From Crocodylus rhombifer (taxonomy: Eukaryota > Chordata > Crocodylia > Crocodylidae): 64,000 nt of DNA. Location of the stretch: positions 171,439 to 235,438 of the forward strand of contig JAVSML010000962.1 in assembly GCA_038503035.1 (NCBI GenBank). Direction: 5' to 3'. The notes under the pieces were generated by a model that was not told the DNA's origin, ran no database searches, and saw only the letters and a list, made by a program, of their open reading frames with translations. This document shows, in pieces, positions 46,536 to 58,075 of this stretch. Every line of letters starts with the position of its first letter. Position 1 is the first letter of the stretch. The position numbers were made by a program, and so were the translations under genes.

Positions 46536-46559
46536 GGGGTGGGGTGGGGTGGGAGGGGG
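46536..46559 (+). repeat. (GGGGT)n run, G-quadruplex candidate
   Basis: Five consecutive G-runs (4, 4, 4, 3 and 5 bases) are separated by single bases. This satisfies the four-run rule for an intramolecular G-quadruplex with one-base loops. Confidence 0.85.
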
Positions 46560-46703
46560 TGCGGCAGTGGAGAGATGTGGAACCAAGTTTTAATGATAGG
46601 CTATGGGGTAAAAGACTGAGATTTAAGCATGGGGTTGAGTAAATGCTGGGGCTGAGAGGATGTGTAGGTGGACAAAGGAATGGGTCTTAAATGCCGGGGC
46701 CAT

Positions 46704-46824
46704 TCTAATATTATAAAAGCCTTAGTCTGTCTGTCCATAGTGCTTTATTCACACTCTGATTGGTTGTCTGCCTCTGTCGTGTCTCCCTCCCGCTGCCCAT
46801 CATTCTTGATGGGCAATTTGCTAG
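46704..46824 (+). mobile_element. Candidate mini-Helitron
   Basis: The 5' end is TCTAATATTATAAAAGCC, resembling Helitron 5' ends (TC then an AT-rich start). Near the 3' end a perfect 9-bp hairpin (TGCCCATCA, loop TTCT, TGATGGGCA; 46794-46815) is followed five bases later by CTAG at 46821-46824 and then T. A terminal hairpin shortly before a CTRR end, next to T, is the Helitron signature. The base before the 5' TC is T rather than the expected A. The element is 121 bp and non-coding. Confidence 0.5.
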
Positions 46825-49800
46825 TAGAACATTAAATGTTCCGGTAGGATGTGAAATGGTGGTAACAGATGGGAAAATCTGGGGCAAAGGCAAAGCTTAA
46901 AACTGAAATGAATGAGTAAGAATGGACTGGGGAGCAAAAACTGATTATGTACTGTGTAGGAAGCCAGAAAGGACTAGAAAAGTCAAGGGCCAGATTGATA
47001 TGTTGATGCTATTTGGCTTATGCCTGGTGCCCCAACTACTGGAGTCATGAGAAGCTTTCATTAAAGAGGTAATTTTCAGCCTTTCTAGTTACAGTGAAAA
47101 GCTTGAAAACATAAATGAAATATAAGTGACAAGTTTGAAGAGAGCAGTAAGAATTGAGCTCAAAGAGGGGGGAGCTGCTGTCTGCATTTCCCACTACTTT
47201 CAGGAACCTTCCCAGAAAGAGAACTTTTATGAAAAGAGAGGATGACTTTTTACTGAGCCCAGGCTAGCCACCCTAGTGGCAAGTACTGGGGGCCTGCCTG
47301 ATGCCACTGCCCTTCCACAGAGCAATGGGGATTCCTGCCATGCTGAGTGAGGGAAACTGTTACTGATCGGGGAGGAGGGACGACAGATGCTGTCCTGCTT
47401 CTTTGCAGGAAGAGATGCAGTTAAAGGGGAAAATGCTATGGAAGAGAGGTTATGTGGAGGGGTCCTGTGCTGTCATGCATTTATTGTGTCTTTGTTTTGC
47501 CTTAATCTGGCTCTAACTAGGCAGTGGAAGGAGGCTCTGAAAGCTATTGGTCTTACTGACAGAGTGACAAAAACCTCCTTCTGCATTTCTGAATCTTCTG
47601 TCTGTTCTTTGCTCCTCTCCTATTTTCTCTGGCTGTATTCAAATATATGCAAATAAAAGAGAGTGAAATGGCAGGTTTTTGTACTGAGGAAGATGGCAGG
47701 TAGGTTGCCCCTGAGAGGGAGCAGTTTCTGGGCTGCATCTTGTGTATGCTCATTCTTCACAAGCCGTTCTGGTGGTGATGTGCTCCATAACAAGCTCTTT
47801 TGTTGCCCCAGGGAGCACTGACAAAGTCCTGTTCTCCTGCATCCCTGTTCCACTCTCAGCTTCCCAGCAGGGGGCAATTTCAGTCCTTTCTTAACCCTAC
47901 CTCCCACCTCCTGTTTAATGCAGGATGGACCTGCTTCTTGCAAATACAGCTTACTTTCCCCTCTTCCCTGTCTCTGAATCAGTTTTTCTTTTTTGGCGGG
48001 GGAGCATGGAGGGGAAGTGAAGATGGGTGTAGATTCCCCACCTAAAGACATTTCAAGTCTGTAGTGCAAGAGACTTTGCAGATTTTTCCCAAAGATTTCC
48101 TTCCCTGATCCTGGCTTTCTTGTATTGCTTGATTGGCCAGCCAGTGATGGAGGAAGGGATTTTCAGAAGTGCACAGTACTGCTCCCACTGAAGCCAGTAG
48201 TAAGCTTCCTGCACCATCTCCTATTCTTACCCCAAACAGTTTCTTTCTTTGCCTACCTATATTGTCTGTGATGGTCTGAGCCACATTGTGCACCTATGCT
48301 ACAAAAGAGCAATTTTGGTGCAGCCTGATTGTGTTTAGGTTCATTGGGTGTACCACTGTGAGTAGGAACCTACATAGCAGATGTTCAGTACATTTGACAC
48401 GATGCACCGGTGTTGAACAGATGCTACTGAGAGGGTAGCTGTTGCATGGCTTGCCCCGGTGGTACCCACATGTTTAAAGAAAAAAAATAGTGTCATCTCA
48501 GAGAGGGAATTGTTTCAGCACAGGTCCAGGACTAAGGGACAGATGGCCTCTAGCCAGTTGGCTCCCATAAATTGCAAGGGGGTCAGTTACATGGCTGCAA
48601 ATCTTCACTGGTGACCGCTCTATATTTTGGTTGAGCATTTGTGTTTGAGATGCTCTGAACAGGTGCAAAAGAAACAGTGGAGGCTGCAGTCTTAGGGTTT
48701 CCCTATTTCTTTGTAGTTCTTAAGAATTTAGCATTTCCTTCAAAATATCAACCCAACCAACCAAATAATCTGCCTTTCTGAAACCCCACCTCATCTTGTC
48801 CTCTGCTGCTGTGAAGTTCCTACACTAAATCTTCATATATAGTTGATTCTTTGCTGAGATGAGGGAGATTTCAATGCTTTGGTTGGTTGGTTCCTGGTTG
48901 GAGCAGATGTTGATGATGCAGAGGCCAAGATAGTCTAACTGGCATTTATTGATTTGCAAACTACATATGAGCCCTATTTCCTTCAGGAAAGGTGGTAACA
49001 AGCTGCAGAAAAGCAGTTTCCTTTTGCAGAAACCTCAGTGAGGAATCACTCCTGCGTTTCAAGAACGCTTGCTGGCTTCTGATCTACTCAAAGACTTCTA
49101 GATCTGGAAAACCAATGGGGCCAACCTTTGTGGCAGGTGTGCCACAGATTAAATCCCATGCCTTCCTGTGTGCCACGCAAATCCCCCCTCCTCTGCCCAA
49201 TCTGCTGCTCTGCTTTCTGGTCCCTGCCCTGTGCTCCCTGCCTTATCTGCTTTGCACTTACTTTCCTGCCTGTGGCCATTCAGTATCCACAGGCTGGACA
49301 CTCCTTCATTTGTTTCACCTGAGAAGCTTAATTTCTGAGGCATGCTGAGAGTGCACTTACTGGACTGGGTTTGCACAAGGCATTTCATATTTAACATGCA
49401 AACAGTCATTGGAAGGGTCAGGGCTTGGAATCCCAAGAGGAAGGTGCTGAACCCCAGAGCAGAGTGGGATTTCAGATGCACCCCTGGCTTCTCCATGCCC
49501 TTTGATTAGCTTAGGTAGTTCTCCACTCAGCTGGCTTTCGTGCACCCTTTCTGAGCTCCTTCTGATCATAGGATTTTTTAGACTGTTTTTGCCATTTTTA
49601 GATGTGAAAGCTGGGGTGGAGGCTGGGAATCAAGATACAACATTCTTCTGTATTGTCAAAAGTAGTTTCTGTAGATCTAGGATTTTGAAAAGGGGCGGGG
49701 GGGCAGATTGTTATATCACATATAACAACACATTTTCTCCAGTTAAAAAGAAATGAGATGCTTTCCTAACATGCTATGGGTTTAGTAGTATATTATTACA

Positions 49801-50620
49801 TTTAAAATCGAAGCAAAAACAAATATAACTTGATTGGACTGTGTTTTAATTTGCTATTATGTATTAAAAAAGCAACTAGGCAAAAATAATCAAAAGATGC
49901 TGTTTCATTGGTCCTGTAGTCATTAGAATTAAATGTACAGCTCTTTTTCAGATTCATAAAATAAAATCTAGCCTTCTTGGCAGTGCATCCCATGCTTCAC
50001 TGAAAGTTATTTCTACACCTGAGTTAACATTTTTAGCTAAAGTTAAAAACCGTCTCTAGGGCTGTGAAAACAGTCACATTACTAGGCAAAATGACAGCAG
50101 AATTGCCGAAGAAAGGATAGCTTGACTAGTGAAACATTGAGATGATTAAAAAGGAGAGGGATGTCAGTACCTGTAGAATGAAGTGTTCAGACAGAATCAG
50201 GTGGATCGACTCTCTTACTGCTGCCCGAATAGAAATGCTGCATCTGCTATGAGGAATCAAAGGCCCGGGGTTGGGGGGGGAGGTGTAGGCGCTGCTGCTA
50301 CTGCACCACTGCACACTCACCCCCTCCTGTATCCACTCCTGGTTTCTGCCTTAAAACAACACCCACAGAGAAATTCACGATCTCTTGATGGTATCTCTTT
50401 TCAATCTGTGTATACATCTCTTGTGTAACTGTCATAGGCCTGTCATTTCCATGATATTGAGCTAGTAGTGCTCCCAAACTTCCTTTTGAGAATCTCTTTA
50501 ACTGAGTCAAAAAGGTGCATCACTCTGGGGAGAGGTCTGAAATAGCTACTTAAATCATAGATCTTTCTTCTAAGTTTCAGCATCCACACGCATTCACTGA
50601 CCCTGGGGAGCTGTCTTAGG
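46825..50620. other. Intergenic sequence, no recognised feature
   Basis: No coding unit, RNA gene or nameable repeat was recognised. There is a short A-run near 48479 and a G-run near 50271. Open frames of up to 149 codons have no recognisable domain. Confidence 0.5.
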
Positions 50621-50624
50621 TGAG

Positions 50625-51072
50625 AGGGTCCTGAGAAGGGCCACTTGTATGGTTAAGTGTTTGCAGGCCAAGCCCTCTGAGGAAACTAAGGGACTGGATC
50701 TCTTCAGCCTCTGCAGGAGAAGGCTGAGAGTGATCTTGTGGCCACCTACAAATTCCTTAGGGGGACGCAGCAAGGGATCGGAGATGCTGTGTTCACCAAG
50801 GCACCTCTTGGGGTAGCAAGGAGTAATAGTCACAAGCTGACAGAGACCAGATTTAGGCTAGACATGAGGAAAAACTTCTTCACAGTAAGGGTGGCCAAAA
50901 TTTGGAATGGGCTTCTAAGGGAGGTGGTGCTGTCCTGTACCCTGGGGGTTTTTAAGAGAAGGCTGAAGAGGCATCTGGCTGGGGTCATCTGACCCCCCAG
51001 CACTTTTTCCTGCCTAGGCAGGGGGTTAGACTTGATGAACTGTTGAGGTCCCTTCTGACCCTGTGAATCTCT
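50625..51072 (+). mobile_element. CR1 LINE 3' end
   Basis: A frame at 50738-50992 encodes the RT C-terminal tail (RFRLDMRKNFFTVRVAKIWN, LLREVVLSCTLGVFKRRLKRH). Preceding bases match the block that encodes the conserved LRDL-LFSL-RRRLR region. The 3' UTR ends GAGGTCCCTTCTGACCCTGTGAATC; the usual ATTCTATGA tail is eroded. Confidence 0.88.
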
Positions 51073-52442
51073 CGTGTGAGCAGCATAGTTAAGTATGAAC
51101 TTGCTTACATAATTCAGTGTGTGTACATCAGTCTTTGAATTCCCTTTATCTCTCTAGATCTCAGCGTGTTCCATGTTGCCTGAATCTTTGGTTCACCAGG
51201 CAAGGCAGAAGGCAGTCTCTCTCTCTCTCCCCCTCCCAAGCATGTTATTTCCCTTGTTTAAAACTGACATTTGGCTTTATCCAGTTTAAGACTCTCAGCT
51301 CATGCCATTTTCAGTCCTCTTCTCAGATGTTCCTGATATTTAACTAAGCTAAATTACTCTATTCTTAGCATCTAGTTTATTGTAAAGTGACATTCTTGTT
51401 GAGCTGAAGATATTCTGAAAAGCAGTCATAGGAAGCAGTATATACCCCATGGTGTGGTGAAAGTGCCCATTGTTGAGTTTTCGCTGTTCAGGAGTCTGCC
51501 TCGCTGATGCATCTGGTGTGCTGAAGAATTTGGATTTTTGATGAAGAAGTGAAAATATTCCCTCTTTATGTGTTTTGTTCAGCTTTTTAGGGTCCAGTCA
51601 CAGTTTCCCTCTTTCCCCCTCTGAGATTAGTAAGAAGTGAACCCACTCTGTTAGTTCTTCTAGTCTTTAAATGCCATGTTTCACAGCTCTTCTAATCTTT
51701 TTCTTAAGGTCTGTAAGTTTTTACCATTGAAACAGGCTACAGACTCAGCATCTTCTCTTAAATGTACTTTGTATTGTATTGGGATTCATTTCCTATGAAG
51801 TGGCTTTGTATGAAGCTGTTAAGCCATTCATATCTATGTGCAGATATCTGAAGTCTGTTATACACATTCTTGATAAAACCCAGCACCTCACACATAGGTT
51901 CAAGACTAGTTATGCCAACATAACCTTTGGTTTTCATATTTTTCCTTTGTAGTTGAATCTACATCTTTTACCTCTCAAGATATAAGAGGTGCTGAGGCAG
52001 GGACATGCTCCAGCCCTCTGGTTGCCTGTGATACTTTGCACAAAATAATTCAACATTCATTGAGCCAAGGGTGGGAGTATGTTGAGCATGATTTTCTACC
52101 CTGGCACTAGAGCAGTCACCTGGAAAAAGCAAACCCTGGGTCCTGGTCTCTGTCAAGAACCATTCTTATGTATTTTATCTAATGACCAATTTAATAAAAA
52201 AAATATATACAACTCCTTGATACAGAGGGTAGAACAAAGGTCTCCCCCCAGTGAACACCCATATAAGCTGAGGGCAGGTTCAGTTCACTCTTCAGTTTTG
52301 ATTGCATTTAAGTCCACAAAAAAGTGCTATACCCTCTAGTAGCATGGTAGTGTAGGGGAAGATGCTCTTACACTTTCCCACCTAGAGCTGTTCCACTTTT
52401 TATGGATTCATGAAATATTCATTGGTCCAGACAAGAACAGAT
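51073..52442. other. Intergenic sequence, no recognised feature
   Basis: A CT-run lies at about 51217-51233. Otherwise I see no feature. Confidence 0.5.
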
Positions 52443-52450
52443 AGGGAAAT

Positions 52451-52562
52451 GGCTCTACCCTAGTGGTTAGGGCACTCATCTTGGAGTAGGGAAATAAGAG
52501 TAGGTAATTTGAACCTGTATCTCCTACACAGTCTGGGTAAACACATTAACTACTAGGCTTTG
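52451..52562. mobile_element. tRNA-type SINE with inverted halves
   Basis: The left part has CTAGTGGTTAGGGCACTCATC, resembling a tRNA A-box region. The right part, read in reverse, has CCTAGTAGTTAATG and GGTTCAAATTA, an A box and a B box of a second tRNA-like head. Two heads face each other, so the unit is a small foldback. Confidence 0.5.
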
Positions 52563-52799
52563 GCTTAAAAGCAGTGGAAGGGAATTTATTTCTTGCCTTA
52601 TGAGAACATGTACTAGACCAGGCCCTGCAGAAAGGGTGTTTGTGAAACCTGCTGGGGCACAGTCATCACAATCAAAGGGGTATAGTTAGGTGTCAGGCAC
52701 TTCAGGCTTTGTTGGTTCTGCACATTCCCAGCAGCAGAAGTTTAGGCATTTTCAGTGCTAGGGCACAACCCATGCAAAACAGAGGCAGAATAAGGCCTG

Positions 52800-53045
52800 T
52801 GGCAATAGTACAGTTGCCGGAAGACTTGCTGGTTGTAGGAGCCCTGGGTTCAAATTCCTGCTCTGAGTCGATTAAAAAAAAATAGATCTAGGCCCTTCAC
52901 CTTTCTGCTGACTAATCACTAAATGATTGGGTGCAAGGTAAGAGAAAGATTCAAAGGACACTGCCTCCAAAGTTGTTTAGGTACTCAATTTCCTCTTAAT
53001 TCAATGAAAGGTAGGCGCTTAAATATCTCTGAGTATGTGGACCTC
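52800..53045 (+). mobile_element. tRNA-derived SINE
   Basis: A B box (GGTTCAAATTCC) is at 52848-52859, preceded by a tRNA-like stretch with weaker A-box sequence. A tail follows, with CACTAAATGATTGGGTGCAAGG and TAGGCGCTTAAATATCTCTGAG phrases that look like a sauropsid SINE tail. I infer a complete but old SINE; it is not a functional tRNA gene. Confidence 0.5.
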
Positions 53046-53132
53046 AAGACAAACCCTTAAAGAAGTGGCTTCTTTTCGAGGCATGGGCAACATCTTTATT
53101 TTCTGTGAGGTGTCTTGTATGGTTGCAGACAG

Positions 53133-53154
53133 TAAAAAAAAAAAAAAAAAAAAA
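53133..53154 (+). repeat. Poly(A) run
   Basis: 22 A in a row, between the SINE and the probable STARD13 3' end. Possibly the tail of a retroposed insertion. Confidence 0.85.
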
Positions 53155-53299
53155 AGTATGTCACCTTGGGGCCTACTCTGATTATAAGAGTTTCATTTTT
53201 TTTTTTTTATGTAGCAGTCTTCAGTGCAGGGAAGACAAGTCTCCTTGTGCCCAATTTGTATCCTGTACCTGCGTATGAGAATGAGCACACACAATTAAA

Positions 53300-55836
53300 G
53301 GAAATGAGAATTTTTAGTGTATGCAAATTTATTCAATTCTGCAGTTATTTATTTACAGTTGATGACTGATACCAACAAATGAGGTAAAAATATGAGGTAT
53401 TAATATGAGTATAATATTTAAAAAATGTAACTATCATAGTGTATTTCCAATGGCAACATAACACTTGATACAAAATACTGCAGTATCTGACTGGTAGTGT
53501 CTAAATGCACAATTTTACAGAAAATGTATTTCACTGATACATGCCCTAGAGATGCTGCAAGTACATCCACAAAGATTGTGAGGCACCCAACAATGAAAGG
53601 TTAGTCTACAATCTTGGTAAGTACAGTAGGTGAACTGAGCAAACCTTCCAACTGCTAATGTGTTGGGATAAAACAACTATTGTAGTTGGCTAACTTTTTT
53701 TTAAAATTGCTTTCCCAAATGGTTTACTTCTAATTTACAGAATTGCCATTCCCAGTGCCTGGTTAATTTTGTGTCCATTAATACCTATATAATATTTATT
53801 TATGATAGCTAAGGTAATACAAGGGCATTAAAATCTCATGCTTTAGGATATTGCTACTGTGGCTATACACATGGGGAAGTTTGCTTTCCTCTGGAGCTTA
53901 CAGCAGTGACAATTGCTGCCAGCTGGAAACTGTTTTTGACAAATTAATAATAGAATGTAGTATGCAATTCTGTCCTCTCGAGCAATCATTTCTGTAACTG
54001 TCTATCTCTAGGGTCAGAGTGGTTACTGTGGCATCCAGATATCTTACAATACATATAGGCAAATGCAGATAATTTAGTACTTGCATTTCTAATACTTACA
54101 GAAAACTGACAATTGCACATTGCTGACAAATATCACAACACAGATCTAATCTAAGCAGTTTCAAAATACTGGCAGAAGCTAATTCTCCAAAACAGGTTGC
54201 TGAATTATGGTACAAAATGCTATGGCTATTGGTAAAAACATGTATCACACTGAATCAAACTCTCAATAAATCTCTGTGGGATACATTTAAAAAAGTGAAC
54301 TGAAACATGTATCTTGAATAACAAGCTAGCTTCTGCAGCAATAAATAAGATTAAGGTGAACAAATCTGACTAATGAAGGAGAACTGTGTTAGCAGATTGG
54401 TATGTATACAACTACATTTTTGGTCTTATGTTAGTTAAAAAAACCCCCCGTCTTAAAGATAACTTCAACTAATTTTCAGCATTTTAAAGCATTCCTCATT
54501 TAGCAAAATAGTAAGTCCCTGAAAATGAAATGCTCTAGTCAACTTGAATGGCTCTTACTCCTCTTAACCAGGGGCACATCCTGGTCCCACTGCTTTCAAC
54601 AGAAGCAGGACGATGGCATGAAGATAGTGCAACACATAATATTAAAATGTTTACTGTTATTAAATAAGCATTTTTTCAAGAATTAGTTTTCATTTTTAAG
54701 CTTTTAAATTTCTGAAATGCATAAACAACTTTTTAAAAAAAGTTTAGTTTATTTCTACATGGAGGTATAAAAAACAGAGTTATCTGCACCTTTCAGTCCA
54801 TTATAAGAAATATTGTTTTGGACTTTGCTAAACAATTAAATATCTTGGCAGAAGAATGAAAGAACAGCTTTATAAGTATTTGTTTCGAGCCTAGCCGGAG
54901 GTCTAAAAGAAACATTTAACACTGGTGGCTCTCCATAACTTAGCAATTTGAGTTAAGAAAGAACCTTACTCTTTACCTTATTTGCAACATTCCCTTCTAC
55001 TTCCCCAAAATTATGGGAAGTACCTTGAACACAGCAAAGAGTAAGGCTGTGTAACTGCAAATATTTCATTGCTTAAGGCAACAGCAAGTTTTCAAAGAAT
55101 ATTATACAGTCACAAATTTCCTGCTGAACAGTGTGAAGTCTTCAAACTGTGCACCTGGCTACACTGTCTGCATTAGCATTTTATTTCCCACATTATTCCT
55201 TTCAAACTCCCTACACAGAACTCTGTGTACCTTCTTGTAACCTAGACACATCACACACAAAACAAACATGAGAATGACCAAGCATTCAATTCTTTAGGTA
55301 TCACACAGATTACATCATATAGCCCTGTGATAATAAGAAAATACAGTTTATGTAGCATTGAAACGCTGAGAAACAAGTGACAGACATATATGGTCCAAAT
55401 GGATGAATGTGATTGTTAGAAAGCACTAAATTATATACAAAATAATTACTTTATACATACAACCATATATAATATATGGATAAATATATACATATTGTAC
55501 ATTGTTTATTTACAAATAAAATATGCTTCTTAGAAGCCTTTAAATATCAGAATTATTCAACACAAGTAATGGTAGTAGATTCATTTTGAAGTAATGGTGA
55601 TCAAAGCTCTTTAAAAAAAACATTTACTTCAGTAATGGAAATGAAGGTAGTAGGTGAGTAACACCTCCAGAATGAAAGTGTCTTCCTGTAAAATTCCTGT
55701 TTCACCACTGCATGGACTTCAGGTCACCCTTCTCCAGCCAGTAACTGTAGCCTTAATCAAATGAGTTCTTCGCCTCAGGCCCTTCTGTTCTCTCCTGTAT
55801 CCTGATTTATGCTTACAACCTTCCCGGAACAGTTAC
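53300..55836 (-). other. STARD13: STARD13 3' UTR
   Basis: On the - strand this AT-rich region follows the STARD13 stop without any recognised transposon. The likely poly(A) signals are AATAAA at 53328-53333 and 53348-53353 (complement), which places the transcript end near 53300. The UTR of about 2.5 kb contains three Pumilio-type words (TGTAAATA at 53350-53357 and 55507-55514, TGTATATA at 55485-55492, all on the - strand). The absence of repeats across 2.5 kb, unlike the flanks, supports a conserved UTR. Confidence 0.65.
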
Positions 55837-55954
55837 TCAGATTTTGGTTTCTGGTCCCTCAGCAATCAGGGGTTGGAATGAGTTTCTGATCCTGGCAACT
55901 TCTGCTGCACACAGATGTCCAAAAACTTTATTGTACCACTCTGGGGAATGGCCC
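55837..55954 (-). CDS. STARD13: STARD13 terminal exon (end of START domain)
   Basis: On the - strand the acceptor CTTTTAATGTCTTCAG is followed by one base that completes the Lys codon of the previous exon. The exon reads GHSPEWYNKVFGHLCAAEVA, then RIRNSFQPLIAEGPETKI and a TGA stop at 55837-55839. This is the C-terminal end of the lipid-binding START domain of the DLC family of Rho GTPase-activating proteins (DLC1, STARD13/DLC2, STARD8/DLC3). Assignment to STARD13 rests on its place next to KL, as in mammals, where STARD13 lies convergently downstream of KL. Phase 2 at the junction matches the upstream exon. Confidence 0.95.
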
Positions 55955-56659
55955 CTGAAGACATTAAAAGAAATGAAATTACTGACAAACTGTGCTTCAG
56001 AGACGATGATGGCCATACATGTTACGCCTTACTCTGCAGCATCATGGAAATCCTACAGTGCTGATGGGGAAATCAGCTATTTGTTCCAATCATAAGTGTA
56101 CTTTGAAGGCACCATGCAGTACTCAAATTTATGTTGCATGAAGTGTACCAAAGGCAATTACACTATATTTGCATTGCATGAAGTGGTGGGGTAGTGAGCT
56201 TGGGATAGACAGAATGTTTCATCTGCAATTCAGGCACATCGGACCTGTCCTCTGTTCCATCAACTGGCTTTCTATAAACTACGAAATCAAGTTCAAGGTC
56301 CTGTACTTATGTTCACAGTACATCATTTCCTTTAGTACTTTAAAAGACTATTTAAGCTCAAAGATGAAGGCCACTGTCACCAGCTTTGCATTTCTAGAAT
56401 AAGGGAGTTCTGTCATTGCTGTGAAGTTTAATTGTATGAGTCCAAGAGCCTTCTCAGGGGCTGGCTCAAAACTGGTGAACTTCAACATTCAAACCATTAC
56501 AGATCTCACCATCTTCCACTCTAAAGTGCCTTTTTGACCTTGCCCCTCTGCTAGGAAAGCACAACTGGCCTTTCCAGTTAAACAAGTTGAACTTAGCTTT
56601 GTGCTCTTTGGTTTACTGAGGGACATCATTGATCTGCACTCTGGAGATGTGATACTTAC
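55955..56659 (-). other. STARD13 last intron
   Basis: A 705-bp intron with GTAAGTATC donor and TTCAG acceptor on the - strand. No repeat was recognised in it. Confidence 0.85.
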
Positions 56660-56836
56660 TTGAGATCAATTCTACAGATGTGTGTCAACCTGGATTTTCC
56701 TGAGCCACAAGGCTCTATTAAATATTGAGAGTCCATCACAATTGCCCGTACACTCCCCATCAAAGGAGCCTCTTCATGTTCCACCGAAACAGCCACTAGC
56801 ATACACATCCCTTTTGGCAAATCTGTCCTCCATGTC
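56660..56836 (-). CDS. STARD13: STARD13 penultimate exon (START domain)
   Basis: On the - strand, after the acceptor TTGCAACAG, one base completes an Arg codon. The exon then reads TWRTDLPKGMCMLVAVSVEH, EEAPLMGSVRAIVMDSQYLI and EPCGSGKSRLTHICRIDL, ending with two bases of a Lys codon before GTAAGT. This is the middle of the START domain. The 177-bp length and the phase-2 borders on both sides agree with the neighbouring exons. A stretch of A's lies just inside the intron on the plus side (56852-56863). Confidence 0.95.
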
Positions 56837-56883
56837 CTGTTGCAACACATTAAAAAAAAAAAAAGGAAATATTACTTTTAGGG

Positions 56884-56984
56884 TAAAAGGGTGTCTTTAT
56901 ACATGCTCCATGATGAGGCTGGGGAGGGGTGCTTTCATTAGAATGCATTGGAGCAGGCACTGGGCATATGTATAGGTGCCCTAA
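56884..56984. mobile_element. Foldback MITE family, short deletion copy
   Basis: The ends GGGTGTCTTTATACATG and, inward from the right, GGGCACCTATACATATG match the termini of the 19706 and 27115 copies. Only about 100 bp remain and the central hairpin is missing. The phrases GTGCTTTCATTAGA and GCAGGCACT-type sequences are shared with those copies. Confidence 0.6.
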
Positions 56985-57289
56985 ATGTTCAAGCAGAGGA
57001 TAAATACGTTTTGGTGTTCAGGAAGGTCTGTACTTTCTATGAACACATCAGGGAGAAAACAGGAGAGAATTTCCTTAAGTAACTTTTGCAGAAAGTTCAC
57101 TAATTAACTAAACCATCTCTCCAGGAAAGCATCCAACAGAATTCATGCCTAGTTTTTAGATCCAGTCTCTCCCTTGAAACAGATTAATTATGACAGTGGG
57201 TATCATTAAAATCTTGCCACTTAATGCTTGCAGAAAGAGATATGCTAGTCATTAACAGTCATGGGAGATGCGAGTTTCAATTTCTCTAG

Positions 57290-57376
57290 AAGGAGGAGGG
57301 TTGAGCCCCTAGAGGAGGAGGGTTGAGCCCCCTCTTCCCCCTAGGAGGAGGAGGGTTGAGCCCCCTCTTCTTGAAC
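57290..57376. repeat. Short tandem repeat of GGAGGAGGGTTGAGCCCC
   Basis: Three copies of the GGAGGAGGGTTGAGCCCC unit, two followed by CTCTTC. Local duplication at the 5' edge of the CR1. Confidence 0.85.
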
Positions 57377-57616
57377 AGGGGCTCTAACCTCAAGGTTTAA
57401 CTAGAATGCCTAGCATTAAATGGTGACTTTGACATAATGGACATCCCAGAGACTTGTTTAATAATAATCAACGGGATGCTGTTATAACACGTTACAAATT
57501 ATATGGAAATGACAGTATAGGACATGTAGATGGAGGAGTGACACTGTACGTTAAGGCTAGTATATACTGTCACAGTATAAAAATCTTATGTAAAAGGAAA
57601 ACTACCAGAGACCCCC

Positions 57617-58075
57617 AGGCCATGTCCAGACGAGCACAGCTGTGTGGTATGTGGTGCCTCAGATACTGCATGTCTCCATGCTGCAAAGGAATGGCATGGG
57701 TTTGTTTTTTTTGACCCCTGGATATCCAGGTATTAAAAAAAATTGGGGGAAAAAAAGGTGGAGTGGTGCATGCAGGGGCAGCACACACTCAAAACCAGAG
57801 CCTGGCTGACTGGAGCCATGTTCCACTGCCAGCCAAGCTCTGTGGCAGGACTGTTGCTGCTGCAGCCCCAGGACGCCCCTAGGACCTCAGGTAAGGCTGC
57901 TGGGGCCAGCACAGTGCTGCCCCCCCGCCTCCCCCACCACACCCAGGGTAACTTGCCACCCAGCAGAATGCGCATGGCACAGGTGTTCCCGGGGGAAAAC
58001 TAGTGGTGGCACAAGGTGTGCCACTGCTAGTTGTTCTCGTGGAACCAAATGTCCATGCACATGTGGACATGGCCT
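57617..58075. mobile_element. MITE inserted in the old CR1
   Basis: The left end AGGCCATGTCCAGACGAGC and the right end, read inward, AGGCCATGTCCACATGTGC form terminal inverted repeats around a 459-bp non-coding body. The CR1 endonuclease frame is interrupted at exactly these edges. A related copy lies at 29700-30022. Confidence 0.75.

Noticed and set aside
52848..52859. Functional tRNA gene
   Set aside because: A good B box is present but there is no cloverleaf with a proper A box and acceptor stem; it fits a SINE.
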